Positions 10,106-20,290 of a stretch of 64,000 bases of DNA are shown one piece after another. This DNA is from Epiperipatus broadwayi (lineage: Eukaryota > Onychophora > Udeonychophora > Euonychophora > Peripatidae), in NCBI GenBank assembly GCA_028023455.1, contig JAQFVV010006215.1, forward strand, positions 11,449,473-11,513,472, given 5' to 3'. The position numbers and the translations under genes were made by a program. Each line of letters starts with the position of its first letter. The first letter of the stretch is position 1. The notes beneath the pieces were generated by a model. That model was given only the letters and a program-made list of their open reading frames with translations, ran no database searches and was not told the DNA's origin.

Positions 10106-12880
10106 AATTATATACATGTACAATGAATATGAACGATTTACATTTTTTATATATGTCTGCCTTGCCATCTAATATTATACAGTACAAATTTATCCAATAG
10201 ACAAAAAGAAATATCATTTTTTATTCAATTAAGATTGTAAATAGATTATATTTGAGATAGTACAACCGCAGAAGCGAATCATTAAGTAAGCTTAGAATAT
10301 TACAATGGTAAAATTGATAAAGTTTCTATTTTCAATTCATAAAATATTAATGCTTTTAATAATCTTATTAAATTTATACTCGAACAGATAAAAAATATAT
10401 ATCAATGCATTAAGCTAATTTACGTTTAAATAAATAATGCAATTATCTTAATATGTGGCTGAGACTTACTTCCGGGTTGCGTCAGGCGCACAGTATTATG
10501 TGAGCATGGAAAAAGTATAATGGTAGAATAATTTTGCATTGATTTTAATAGAAAGAATGACAAATATATTTTTAATACATGAATAGCATGAATATATATA
10601 TATACACACAGGTAAAGATTATATACAAATTATTAATTCGTAAAGTAACCAAAGGCAAATACAAAATAAAAGATCTATAAGACCTGCAAATTATTTCCCT
10701 ATATCCAGATGGAGACCTACAGGTAGTAGATACTTTGGGATAGGAGTTGTTTTGGTAATGTTGTTTAGCTCTCTCTCTAATTACTTCTGGTTTATTTATA
10801 CTATTCCAAGTATCTAGTGGAAATAATTAACTCATAAGAGTTAAAAAAAAAAAACCTCAGCTAATCACCAAGATTAACTTAATTCTATACTTGCTTTATT
10901 TGTTTTGTTTATTTTTGAGAATTAGAATAAGTGCACTCTTAAATACTTTAAAATAATAAAATATATATTTATATAGATTTAATAGTGTTTTGTAAAACTC
11001 GATCTGTGACTAAAATATTATTAAGTAAATCTTATTGTATATATATATATTGTAATAGTATGGAGTGAGAGGTGATGACAAAGGGTTACATAGTACCACA
11101 ATTGTGTAGCCATTTTAATTGTACACAACATATTAGGGCTGAATTATGAGGTGATGGGAAACCATTATCATCTCCACATTTAATAATAAAAATTAAATAT
11201 AAAGAGACAGCATGAGAGATCAGCAAAGAATAAGACTAATTACAAGTTCACACAGCATTAAACAAAAATAAACAAATCATTCATCATCATGAACAATATT
11301 AATCAGCATTCAACTTTATGACTGGATTTGAAAGGAGTCACTATAGACAGTGTTATTATCTAACCACAGCCAAGCTTAGAGTAGAAATATACCATAAAGC
11401 TTTAATTCATTACTCACAATAAAAAGTTAAGCAAATAATGCTGAGATACTAAAACATGCTGATCACCATCAATTTTCTGATCATCTTGTACTATTAATGT
11501 ATTAAACAACTATAAACTAAATTTTCAAAAAAATACAAAATGTAGTACATTGACTTTAAAGGTGATACTTTTGCACCATCCAGGATTATAATCAACTGGA
11601 TATCCAAAATACCAACACAACCCTAACATCCATATAACTAACTGTTATGCTCTAATACAGCTCAGAAATCAAGAAGACTAAGAACTGTTATTGTGAGTAA
11701 AAGATAAATAAATAAATATAACAGCTTATTCTAAATCATTTTAATAATTCATAGATTTACTCTACTATAATTAAATAGCTTTAAAAATTCCTGGTGTATT
11801 GAAATCAAATCACACACATTGCCAATTCATGTAATATATAGCTGGATGAATAGAAACATTAACTTTAGAATATTTTAAAAACAATTATTTAATAACTAAC
11901 TGATTAACAATAAACAAAAAATTTTAATGTCATGTTAGTATAATAAAAATTTAAACATTCATTTTATCAAAAAATGTAGTTTAATAAAAATTATCTTATG
12001 CCAGTTGATTTTGACTCATGAAATTAATTAACTTTTAATTCATTAAGTTATTTCTTTAAATAACAAAAAGTTGAAAGAAAAAAACAATATTTTTCAAATC
12101 AGAGATAATCATCTTTAAATTAGCTTAATTAATTCTTTGTTAAATTTGGGGGGGGGGGGGACATGATTCAAAAGAATATTTTTGAATGTAATAAAATTAG
12201 GTTTTCCAAAAAAAACCCTCTTTCATAATTTTGAAGAGGAGAATCGAATGGATTAAAAAAACATGTTTCACACTAAAATATAAAATTATTCATATTTGTC
12301 AATTCTTATTTTTATAAAATCATTAATTTTATATATAAAAAATATCTTTTAGCTATAACTGAAAATACAATGCACACATAAAAAATACCTTTAACAATGG
12401 TTTTAAATTTTTATAAAGTCCTTTCTTGCAGTTATAATTTTCTAATTTCTCCTTTGGTTTTCTTCTTGAAGGCTTATATATATATATATATAGAGCACAC
12501 GTAAATATAATCATGATACATGATATATATATATATATATATATATATATCATGTACATGATTAATTTGTCCTTTTCCTTTTATGCAGTATTTTTAGGTT
12601 AAGTAACAACAAAAATGTATCCATTTTCTTTCCAATAAATTTTCCTAGTGAGCTAACATTCAGATGCATTCATGTTCTTGGTTGGAGACAAGATTGCAGA
12701 TTACTTCAGGGGCAAGCAACTTCTTTATATTTTTTAGACAGGCAGGTTACATGGAGGAAAAATGATGTCTATTTTTTATTAACTTAGCACTTGATTTTCA
12801 TTGTAAAAATCATTTTTATAAATAAATTCATAGTGGTCTAACAAATTGTTTAAAACTTCTGCTGCTCTATGCAACAGCTT
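10106..12880. other. AT-rich stretch with microsatellites
   Basis: No coding frame was recognised. A GC-richer island near 10465-10515 has no convincing tRNA promoter boxes. Between 11051 (TGTAATAG, directly after a TA run) and 11723 (ATATAACA) lies a less AT-rich block with TG...CA ends that could be a solo LTR, but the 5-bp flanks do not match. Simple repeats include a G-run of about 12 near 12150 and AT runs at 12477-12491 and 12522-12550. Confidence 0.45.
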
Positions 12881-12889
12881 GGTTAAGGC

Positions 12890-13010
12890 TTATGCTTCTT
12901 TTTTTCTTTAGCAGCTAAGTCTGGAACTTTCTTTTCTCCTATTGTCTTCTTCAGCAGCTGTATAGAGTTGGCTGTCCTCTTCAACAATGAATTTAATACT
13001 GAATGCTTCT
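12890..13010 (-). pseudogene. Short Lys-rich coding-like tail, unknown
   Basis: On the minus strand a frame reads NSLLKRTANSIQLLKKTIG, then EKKVPDLAAKEKKKHKP and a TAA near 12890. Codon use is mixed and the composition is protein-like against a background of 75-80 percent AT. Upstream (near 13023) the frame meets a stop, so this would be a last exon or a retropseudogene fragment. I do not recognise the protein. Chance cannot be excluded. Confidence 0.25.
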
Positions 13011-13879
13011 CATAAGATACTTAGGTCTTCTGACCAAGCCACATCCCTTAATTTTTTGGAACAACCATGATTTCAAACCAATCACATAATCTGTCTCCAA
13101 CATGACACAATTATTAATAACCAATAGGTCAATGTTTACAAATACAATTATTTGTCTATTTTTCTTTTTAAATGTAAATTTAAAATAGAATCATAAAATT
13201 TTTGACATTCCTTTTTTAATTAAAAAATTTTCTTACAAAAAAAACCCCAAGATAATCCATTAATTGCATTGATTTGATTTTTGTATTGAAGAGAGATAAA
13301 GAGAGAGAGAGAGAGAGAGAGAAAACTCTGACTAATTGAAATAAAATATAACAAAATGAAAAATCTTAATTTTTTTCTTTTTAAAAATACTGTTAAACAT
13401 AAAACTTTCTCTTTAAAGTTTTTAAAATTAAATATTATTAAACAATTTACTAAAAAGAGAAAAATATTTTCTCAATAAATTTTCAAAGTTAAAAAAAGAG
13501 AGAACAAAATAAATTGTTAATTTGATTTTATACTTTCTCTCTCTTTTACAAACATTTGTACTATTTATACTATTTATATTACACATTATGCTAAAAAAAT
13601 ATTTATAGAAAATTGTATAAAATCTTCATATTACCTTGCGGGGGGAAAAAAGCAAATAAATTAAATCAACTACCCATTATTATTATTATACATTAAAAAA
13701 CATATGTATAGTAAAATTAAATATTATTTCCTATTAATTAAATAATTCTAAATTAAACTTGAGGAGCATGCTGCCAACAATCTATTTATTTAATGTGGCA
13801 ATGTAGCCAAATGGCTACAATATATATTGCTTATATCTCCAAAACTTGAGGTTTGCTTCCTTATTATACTTTACTCTAT

Positions 13880-14208
13880 AAATATTATTTGAGATGGTTT
13901 TCTTTCTTCTCTCTGTCCAAATAATCCTCATCTTTGAGAGCTTTTTTTGGTTATCTGAGGGTCGTCATCTCTTCAGGTTTCTGCATCTCCTTCTCCCTAT
14001 TATTCTTAACAATTTCTCGTGCTTTCAGTATTTTCATTATTCAATGTAGCATTTTTCTTCTGCATAATATCAACATTGTTTCTATCTTCATTTTTATTTT
14101 TTCAATGATGTCAGTGTTTACTGCAGTATCATAGATGAAATATATAAAACACAATTATTTTCTATTTTAACTTTTACTGTCCATTTAGATAGAATCTCAA
14201 AAATACTA
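13880..14208 (-). pseudogene. Gypsy integrase C-terminal remnant
   Basis: Below the SINE at 14220-14309 the minus-strand frame continues as IFEILSKWTVKVKIENN followed by CVLYIS, which matches the shape of the chromatin-proximal GPY/F module of gypsy integrases (short strands ending in a V-rich segment). A charged tail follows (KNNREKEMQKPEEMTTL, then ALKDEDYLDREKKENHLK) with stops between. The SINE separates this from the VGDKI-like segment at about 14330-14400, so the two were contiguous before insertion. Confidence 0.55.
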
Positions 14209-14219
14209 CTTTTTTTTAT

Positions 14220-14309
14220 ATGTCATAGCAACGGCCGGGACGCGAACCCACACCCGGATGCAACCAACTACTTGCTTGCAAGGCGGGTGCGATGACCTCC
14301 CGGCTTACT
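14220..14309 (-). mobile_element. tRNA-derived SINE in gypsy integrase
   Basis: A 90-bp GC-rich insert on the minus strand has a B-box-like GGGTTCGCGTCCC followed by CGGCCGTTGCTATGACA. It is flanked by CTTTTTTTTAT (14209-14219) and CTTTTTTTAT (14310-14319), a likely 10-11-bp target duplication. The GCTATGACA ending is shared with the SINE at 45601-45695, so they belong to one family. The A box is poor. It is too degenerate to be a functional tRNA. Confidence 0.72.
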
Positions 14310-14329
14310 CTTTTTTTATGACAAACTAT

Positions 14330-14880
14330 TTAGAATCTAAATTTTATCTCCTATTGTATACTTTGTTATTTTATTAGAATCAATTTCTGAGTTACTTTGA
14401 TCAATATTTTTGGCAGGAAATAAAAATTCTAGCTTTACTCTTAACTCCCTACCCATCAATAACTCATCCATTGATTTGCATTTTAAAAAGATAGATTTGC
14501 ATGCTGACATAACATAGCTGTATGTAATGTTTCATGTATGCTAGCATAACTTGATTTGTTGTGTTTATGTATTGAATTGTTTTTAGTCAAAAAGATTCTG
14601 GGTGATATGGATCTGTTTTTATATGTTTAATACCTCCTACTTTTAAGAACTCTTCAAAAGTTATGGATACATACCCTGTTTCATTATCAATCATTTCGAC
14701 GAACTTATGATAAGTAAATATCTCTCTTAATTTCTTAATGATTTTTACTGTTACTGTATACTGAGCCCATTTGGAATATGCATTGATAATTATTAAAAAT
14801 TGCTAATTTATAGGATCTACATTATTTATATAAATGTTTTGGCTTGGTCCATCTTCTACAGGCCATAGTACCAAACTTTT
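14330..14880 (-). pseudogene. Gypsy integrase core remnant
   Basis: The minus strand reads IIINAYSKWAQYTVTVKII, then EIFTYHKFVEMIDNETGYV, FEEFLKVGGIKHIKTDPYHP and, further on, MGRELRVKLEFLFP. This is the retroviral-type integrase core, which joins element cDNA to target DNA. The first catalytic Asp (family IDAYSKW) is Asn here, the family DNG box reads DNE, and the expected PYHP(x)SNG stretch is cut by stops just after PYHPESF. It is inactive on at least two counts. Confidence 0.82.
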
Positions 14881-14899
14881 TTATAAGTTTACTCTACTT

Positions 14900-15060
14900 T
14901 GTTGTGACTAATAACTTTAAATTTTTTTATCAATTTTTGGCCACTATATGTATCTATGAATCAATACTTTAGCATGAGTAGTGCCAAGATATCATTGGTG
15001 TATTATCTTTAAAACTTATTGTCTACCCTGAAATGAAACTATTCATCTACCTCCATTAGA
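14900..15060 (-). pseudogene. Gypsy HHCC zinc region remnant
   Basis: A degenerate segment reads LGTTHAKVLIHRYI followed by WPKID, matching the integrase-proximal zinc region of gypsy elements (H-G-x-K-x-x-x-R-x-YxWPxxD). The distal Cys pair is not visible. Stops interrupt the frame. Its position between RNase H and the integrase core supports the call. Confidence 0.6.
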
Positions 15061-15299
15061 ATACATTCATCCAAGGTTAATAGTCAGTCTTGGTTTTCCA
15101 GAATGAAAGTGACAGAATTTTCAGCCCTTGAAATGACAACCTTCATGATACCATTTCATAAGGATTGGTATCCTTTGTCTTCATGTGTTCAATTTGTTAT
15201 GGCTTTATTAATTAATGTCTGTAAATATAATTAATTTCAGCATTGCTCATGTAAATTCTGTTCTATCAGGTATTCTTAATAGAGCATTTGCATGTTGAA

Positions 15300-15655
15300 C
15301 AAAACTTCTTTTAGATAAATTAATTTAAAATCATATTTTTATAAAATATCGTGTCAATGACGCACATGTAAGATTAAATGGTCAGGCAAAGATTTATTTC
15401 TTTTTGACAAAATACCTAAAAAATATTTGTGATCAGTGATAATTCTAGAATATTACCTATATAAATATTTGTAAAACTTCTTTACTTTAAATATAATTTT
15501 AGGCTTCTTTGTTGAGTTTGGCTGTAATTTCCCCCAGTGTGAGCATTGTAAAGATGCAAAAGCATTCAATTTTTTTTTTTTATCTTCAATTGTTAGGTGA
15601 CTAATCACTGTTTTTTATTCCATAATCAGAAACACTGGTAGTCAACAGTGCTTTA
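15300..15655 (-). pseudogene. Gypsy RNase H remnant
   Basis: The minus strand reads ALLTTSVSDYGIKTVISH, then LNAFASLQ, LGEITAKLNKEA, VKKFYKYLY and SLITNIFXVF-type sequence, ending with HANALLRIPDR. These follow the gypsy RNase H order (FAS-TL, NY-KEALAI-F-KKF--YLYG, TDH--L, N--ADALSR). Two or three frame changes are needed to read it. The segment stops at 15655 exactly where RTE copy 3 begins, so the insertion point lies within the RT-RNase H connection. Confidence 0.78.
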
Positions 15656-16646
15656 AATCACTTATCATCATTGTCAACGATTATCAATCCACTGCAAAAT
15701 TAAAATCTCTCCAACTTTAATCCATCTTCTCTGATCTTTAGTCCCTCTTCTTCACATCACTCCTGCACACTTTCTAATTTCATTCATCCATATTACATGT
15801 GGTCTCTTTCTGGGTATTTTACAATCTCTTGGAAACTAGTTTAATATTTCAATTGATCATCTATTAACAATGCTTCTAGCAATATGTCCAGCCCAACATG
15901 ACTTATCTTTTAATCATTTCAATGATGTGAGTAACACCTAATTGTTCTCTTCCTCATGTATTGACTTTTTTGATCTCATCTAGTTACTTTTAACATGCAT
16001 CTCTCCATACTTCTTTGAATGGTTTGAAGTCTCTTCTATTAAGTGTCCAAGTCTCAGATCCATAAGTAAGAAGTAGTAAAATACATTTATTAAAAACCTT
16101 CTTTTTCAAACACATAGACATATTTCCTTTTAATATTGTTATTTCTACCAAAAGCACTTCAACCAAGTTTAATTCTATAATTAATTTCATCTATTATGTT
16201 GTTGTTAACTGCTTCTAGCTTAGCATTATCAATCTTTACTTTCAACTTTAAAAAAAATCCATTTAATGTTTACCTTTAGTCCTACTTTCTTTCTTTCATC
16301 TGATAACTTGTGCAACATTTCCTGAAGCTCTGAAGAATTATTTGCAAAAACAACTACATTATCTGAAAAATATAAATGATTTGCATAATATGCATTTACT
16401 TTTATTCCTTTAGCTTCCCATTTTAATCCCAAAATATTTCTTGCTGCACTGCTGTAAAAAGTTTTGAAGATATGGAGTCACACTGTCTTATACCCTTCTC
16501 AATATTAACCTTGATAATATCATTATGTAATCTAATTGCTGTTGCATTTCTATAAATATACTTCAGAATATAACAATATCTTGAATCTATACATTGATGG
16601 CAATGTTTTAATCACTGAAGAAATGCTTATAGAATCAAATTATTTT

Positions 16647-16766
16647 AATAATATTTACTGAGGTCCCTACTATCGCATTTTATACGCATATTATCGAGGT
16701 TATAACCTCAGTAAATATTACTTACATAATCAATGTGCGTTTAATAAATTTATAATTACAACTTTA
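16647..16766. repeat. 120-bp palindromic insert with 14-bp duplication
   Basis: Comparison with RTE copies 1 and 2 shows extra DNA here, flanked by AATCAAATTATTTT at 16633-16646 and 16767-16780. Inside, AATATTTACTGAGGT (about 16650) is the reverse complement of ACCTCAGTAAATATT (about 16705-16719), giving a 15-bp hairpin stem around a 40-nt loop. The class is unknown. The perfect 14-bp flanking repeat argues for a transposition event. Confidence 0.75.
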
Positions 16767-16789
16767 AATCAAATTATTTTTTAAACTAT

Positions 16790-17164
16790 CTACAAATTCA
16801 AAGCATAATGGCAACTCATAATCATTGCTCCTTTCTCATTTCTATTACCATAACCAAAATTACCTACAGCACTTTCATCTTTCATTTGTTTACCAATTCT
16901 AGCATTAAAATCTTCCATAACAATTTTAAAATGTTGTTTGGTCTGATCAAAAGCCTTTTGTACATCCATATAAAAATCTTCTACTACTTCATCACTATGA
17001 GAACTTGTTGGGGCATAATCCTGAATTATCTGCATTTGGCATCTACTATTAAGTTGAATAACAAATCTTTCCACTCACCATCAATCTCCACAATGTTGTT
17101 AGTCCATTTTTTATTTATAATGAATCCTACTCCACTTGTATTTTCAATATTTGTGCCTTTATAA
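16790..17164 (-). pseudogene. RTE endonuclease remnant, copy 3
   Basis: Open minus-strand sequence reads NIVEIDGEW, MQIIQDYAPTSSHSDEVVED, FYMDVQKAFDQTKQHFKIVM, EDFNARIGKQMKDESAVGNF and GYGNRNEKG. It keeps the DFNARIG box (preceded by Glu rather than the usual Gly), making it the best preserved endonuclease block in the window. The frame then runs into RT-derived sequence because of the internal deletion. Confidence 0.8.
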
Positions 17165-17759
17165 TACATAGGTTCTACTTTTTAAATCAATTGTCTCTTC
17201 ACCTTTTTTTTTAACTTCACAACCAAGTTCGATAATGTCTCATTTAATATATGACAGTTTTTCCAATTCTTACAATCTTTCTTCACTTGAAAGTCATCTG
17301 CAGTTGTAAGTATCTAAATAAAAAGTCATCATCAAATGGCAACTTGGATCCACAATCAGGGGATTCTTAATACCCTCCATCATCAGCTACCAATTTCTGC
17401 CTTGGCTGATGACTTTACATCCTCCTGGGAATAAGGGCTATGATTTATTTTTGTCTGTCATGATTGTAAATAACTATTACCAATTTTTTTTTCATTTACA
17501 CACACATTCATTCTGCCTTATTAGGCAACTGAGAAGAAAGATCATGTTGTTTCTTGATCTTAAACTCAGAGGTAAAAAGCCAATAAACTCACCACACTGG
17601 CTAATGAATGTTGGTGAGCATCTTATCCATGTTTGGATACTATCTAAAATAAACATGGAATTATAACAGTTGCAACTAGAAGAACATACAAAATGGACAT
17701 TAGAAATTATCTTTGCTTGGTTCCTTTTTGGCCTCCAAGAGGAATCAAAGGGTCAATTA

Positions 17760-18640
17760 ACAGAAAACTTCTTTCTGAAGCCTTTATATCATTATTGTAA
17801 TATATTAATAATCTATCAGATGTTTGTAGATTGCTTGAAGTAATTCTCTTGCTCTTTTTCCCACTTACATCTCTAATGTTTTGAAAGATGATTCTACAGT
17901 AGGCATGCTAGATGGGTCTTTCTTGTTTTAAAAAATGCTGGTAAAAAATCTTCAAGCTTTGTTGTTTAATGTTTATAGATGCAAATGTTTTTTTAATCTG
18001 ACTTTTTGTAAATATCCTCCTTCCTGACATATTATGACTTAAAAATATTTATTTGGTTTGCTTTTCAAATGCATTTTTCCAAGATTAAGTCTAATTCCAA
18101 AATTATTTAATCAGTTACACACACTTGTAATTAATCAATATATCTTACTCCTTCTAGTCCTTGGACAAGTGCATCCACTTTAACCTGGAAAATATTTGCC
18201 AACATTGCCTTATTTATTACAGAGTATATTTTTATTTATGGTTATGTAATAATTGTCACAAAAGCATGTTGAATGCATATTAACCATCTAATTTGATAAT
18301 AGCAACAATTGGGTAATCTATTCAGATTTTTCCATTAATGTAATACTCTAATTGCAACCAAATATTGAATTTCTTCCTTTATTTTTGCTTTTTAAGTGTA
18401 TAGTACCTTTTGAGGTTTACAAATTTCAGATTTTGCACTATCCATAATTAATATTTTAACAAGCTCAATATTAAGCTTTTTTTGTTCAGATTTAAATAAA
18501 TTAGGGAAATGATCTTTTATTATTTTTCTATAAAATAGTTTTATCACATTCAACTCAATTCTTAAAATTCTGACCATTCTCATTTTAATATCAGTTAAAT
18601 TTTCCCCAGTACAATATATAAATTTGTTTGTCTATAGTGA
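17760..18640 (-). pseudogene. Gypsy reverse transcriptase remnant
   Basis: The minus strand reads DHFPNLFKSEQKKLNIE and CKPQKVLYT (the F-lead segment and the K-ARP-PY box that precede a gypsy RT), then EEIQYL, PIVAIIKLDG, GVRYID followed by a stop, and NLGKMHLKSKPNKYF (the motif after the active site). The catalytic YxDD box reads Y-I-D then TAA (18131-18142), so the second Asp codon is now a stop. It lies upstream of RNase H on this strand once RTE copy 3 is removed. Single frames rarely exceed 60 codons. Confidence 0.75.
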
Positions 18641-19475
18641 AGAATCTTATAACATTTACTATTTGGAAGCATACATTTTTCTTTCACTATCTCTATGCCA
18701 TCTATTGTAAACCTTAGTAATTAATAGATGTCAGATGATAATTCTTAATAAATCCTTATCTTATGTTGTCATATTCAATATCCTCAGATTAGTTTGAACA
18801 TAGGATAGAAATTTATTGAACACTATCTATATATTATTAAAGGATACAGTAGATGACATAAAAATTGTGAAATAAAAATGTATTCTGCTAAAATGTAAAC
18901 TGCAATAATATAATAGAGTCATGTAAACCTTTACTATTCATATTATATAAACTTAATTTCCACTTATATCATTTTCTTGAAGTAATATTAGTTTTTCTCA
19001 ATATGCAATCGGATTTTACATTTAGTCGAGAAGTATTCCCAATCTCTTTTTGATTTGAGTGATATACCCAATCCACTAACTATCTCTATGAATATGTGTT
19101 TTACATAAGTTCACAGTTAGTATATAAATGTCTAAGTGATTTTTATAAAAAAAATTCACTTGACTTATTTTAATTTTACTGTTTGTTTTACTTCATTCAT
19201 TAAGTGTAAATGATTTTTTTTTTTATCTTTGTGATCATCTTCTTGCAAACTTTTGTCAAGTGTTCTTTACTTTTATTGATATTACACCTTATGTTTTCTC
19301 ACTTGCTACTGTAGACTAAATGTACTTTTATTCTGTAATAATATTTTCACCTGTTAGCACTGAAATCTTTTTTCTGATTTTTCTTATATTTTTTTATCAG
19401 TTTTATTAATGAAAGCTTCTTTTCTAAGAAGGATTATTCTGGAATTTCTTGCATGATTTTAACACTAATTCATAT

Positions 19476-19655
19476 GCTAAACTTTTGCTTAATACATTAA
19501 TATATGTGATCTACATTAGTTAGAAGTTATTGTCTCAATTTTTCATCCACTACTTCACATAAAATTGTTTCAGGAGGGCTTCTTGTATGAAATTCTTAGC
19601 TAGATCCCTGAATGCTATTTCACATTCTCTTATTCCCTTACTTGTGAATTGTTTT
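19476..19655 (-). pseudogene. Gypsy gag capsid-like remnant
   Basis: Two reading-frame blocks, GIRECEIAFRDLAKNF and VVDEKLRQ followed by LLTNVDHIY, resemble the stretch common in invertebrate gypsy gag capsids that ends R-I-V-G-I-x-D-E-x-L-R-Q-x-L-L. No zinc knuckle was found downstream. The location, upstream of the RT on the same strand, is as expected for gag. The evidence is motif-level only. Confidence 0.45.
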
Positions 19656-19699
19656 AAAAAAATTATTTTGTAATTAGTTCTTTACAAGTGAGATTAATA

Positions 19700-20290
19700 A
19701 TACACTTTGTAGTATAATATTGTAAAAAAGGAATTATCAATATTTGTGTTGCATACATATATATAATTGCTAACTTTAAATTAAGCATATATCAAATGCT
19801 ATAAACATGTGCTCGAATAATTATATGTTGGTCATTATCATTTTGTTGAACATCTGTTATCATGATTGTATATGTTTAAATAAAATAATTGTAACATATA
19901 AATAAAGTGTGTGAGCTTTAAAAATGTCTCTGTCTCTTATCACCATTTAATTAATTGTAAATATATATATAGACACCAATATATCTCAAAATGCATTATA
20001 TTGAAAGCTAGTTTTAAATGGCAAAACTTTCCCCTAAATATATGTAAATAAAATTAAATCACTTCATTGTAGTAATTTAAAATAATGATTAATAAGTTTA
20101 TTGTTTAACCAGTAATAATAATAAATCAAAGAATCCAATAAATACTTTTTTAATAATACAAATAAATTATATCTGATTCCGATATACATATAAATATTAA
20201 ATACGATGATAACAAAGCAGTACATTTGCATTGTGGCTTACTAATATAAATTATAAGAAATTTTAAATACAATTAATTATATATATATAT
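19700..20290. other. AT-rich gap between two elements
   Basis: Where a 5' LTR of the gypsy element would be expected, I find no repeat of the 13.6-13.8 kb sequence. An ATG with a short open frame on the minus strand near 19860 could be a gag start but stops after about 23 codons. The segment ends at a TA run (20277-20290). Confidence 0.4.

Larger units (their letters stand above)
15658..17335 (-). mobile_element. RTE-clade LINE, copy 3, inside gypsy pol
   Basis: This copy has the same family and orientation as copies 1 and 2. The 3' end is at about 15660 (CATCATTGTCAACGATTATC matches the tail of copy 2). The 5' end shows the endonuclease N-terminus: SSERRLQ-like sequence and, just upstream, a TYN-like start near 17320. 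It has a large internal deletion joining RT motif sequence (about 16830) directly to endonuclease sequence, with shared CTCATTTCTATTACCA-type bases at the junction. A 120-bp insert (16647-16766) interrupts it too. Gypsy RNase H lies immediately left and gypsy RT lies right, so this copy is younger than the gypsy element. The stretch 17336-17750 is unassigned (RTE 5' UTR or gypsy). Confidence 0.85.
13800..19700 (-). mobile_element. Decayed Ty3/gypsy element with nested insertions
   Basis: Reading the minus strand from 19700 down gives gag-like sequence (19655-19476), a poor protease region, RT (18640-17760), then foreign RTE DNA, then RNase H (15655-15300), an HHCC-type zinc region (15060-14900), the integrase core (14880-14330), a tRNA-SINE, and the integrase C-terminal part (14208-13880). 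This is the gypsy order (RT, RNase H, integrase), not copia. LTRs were not identified with confidence. A TGTAGCCATTTGGCTACA palindrome at about 13802-13819 is a candidate 3' LTR start but has no partner near 19.7-20.3 kb. The many stops and indels show that it is old. Confidence 0.82.

Noticed and set aside
11051-11723. Solo LTR with TG...CA ends
   Set aside because: The 5-bp flanks do not match (TATAT and GCTTA) and no partner was seen. Kept only as a note in the gap entry.
18392-18583. Stand-alone small gene (63 codons, minus)
   Set aside because: It is the lead-in of the gypsy reverse transcriptase (FPNLF...CKPQKVLYT) and continues in neighbouring frames.
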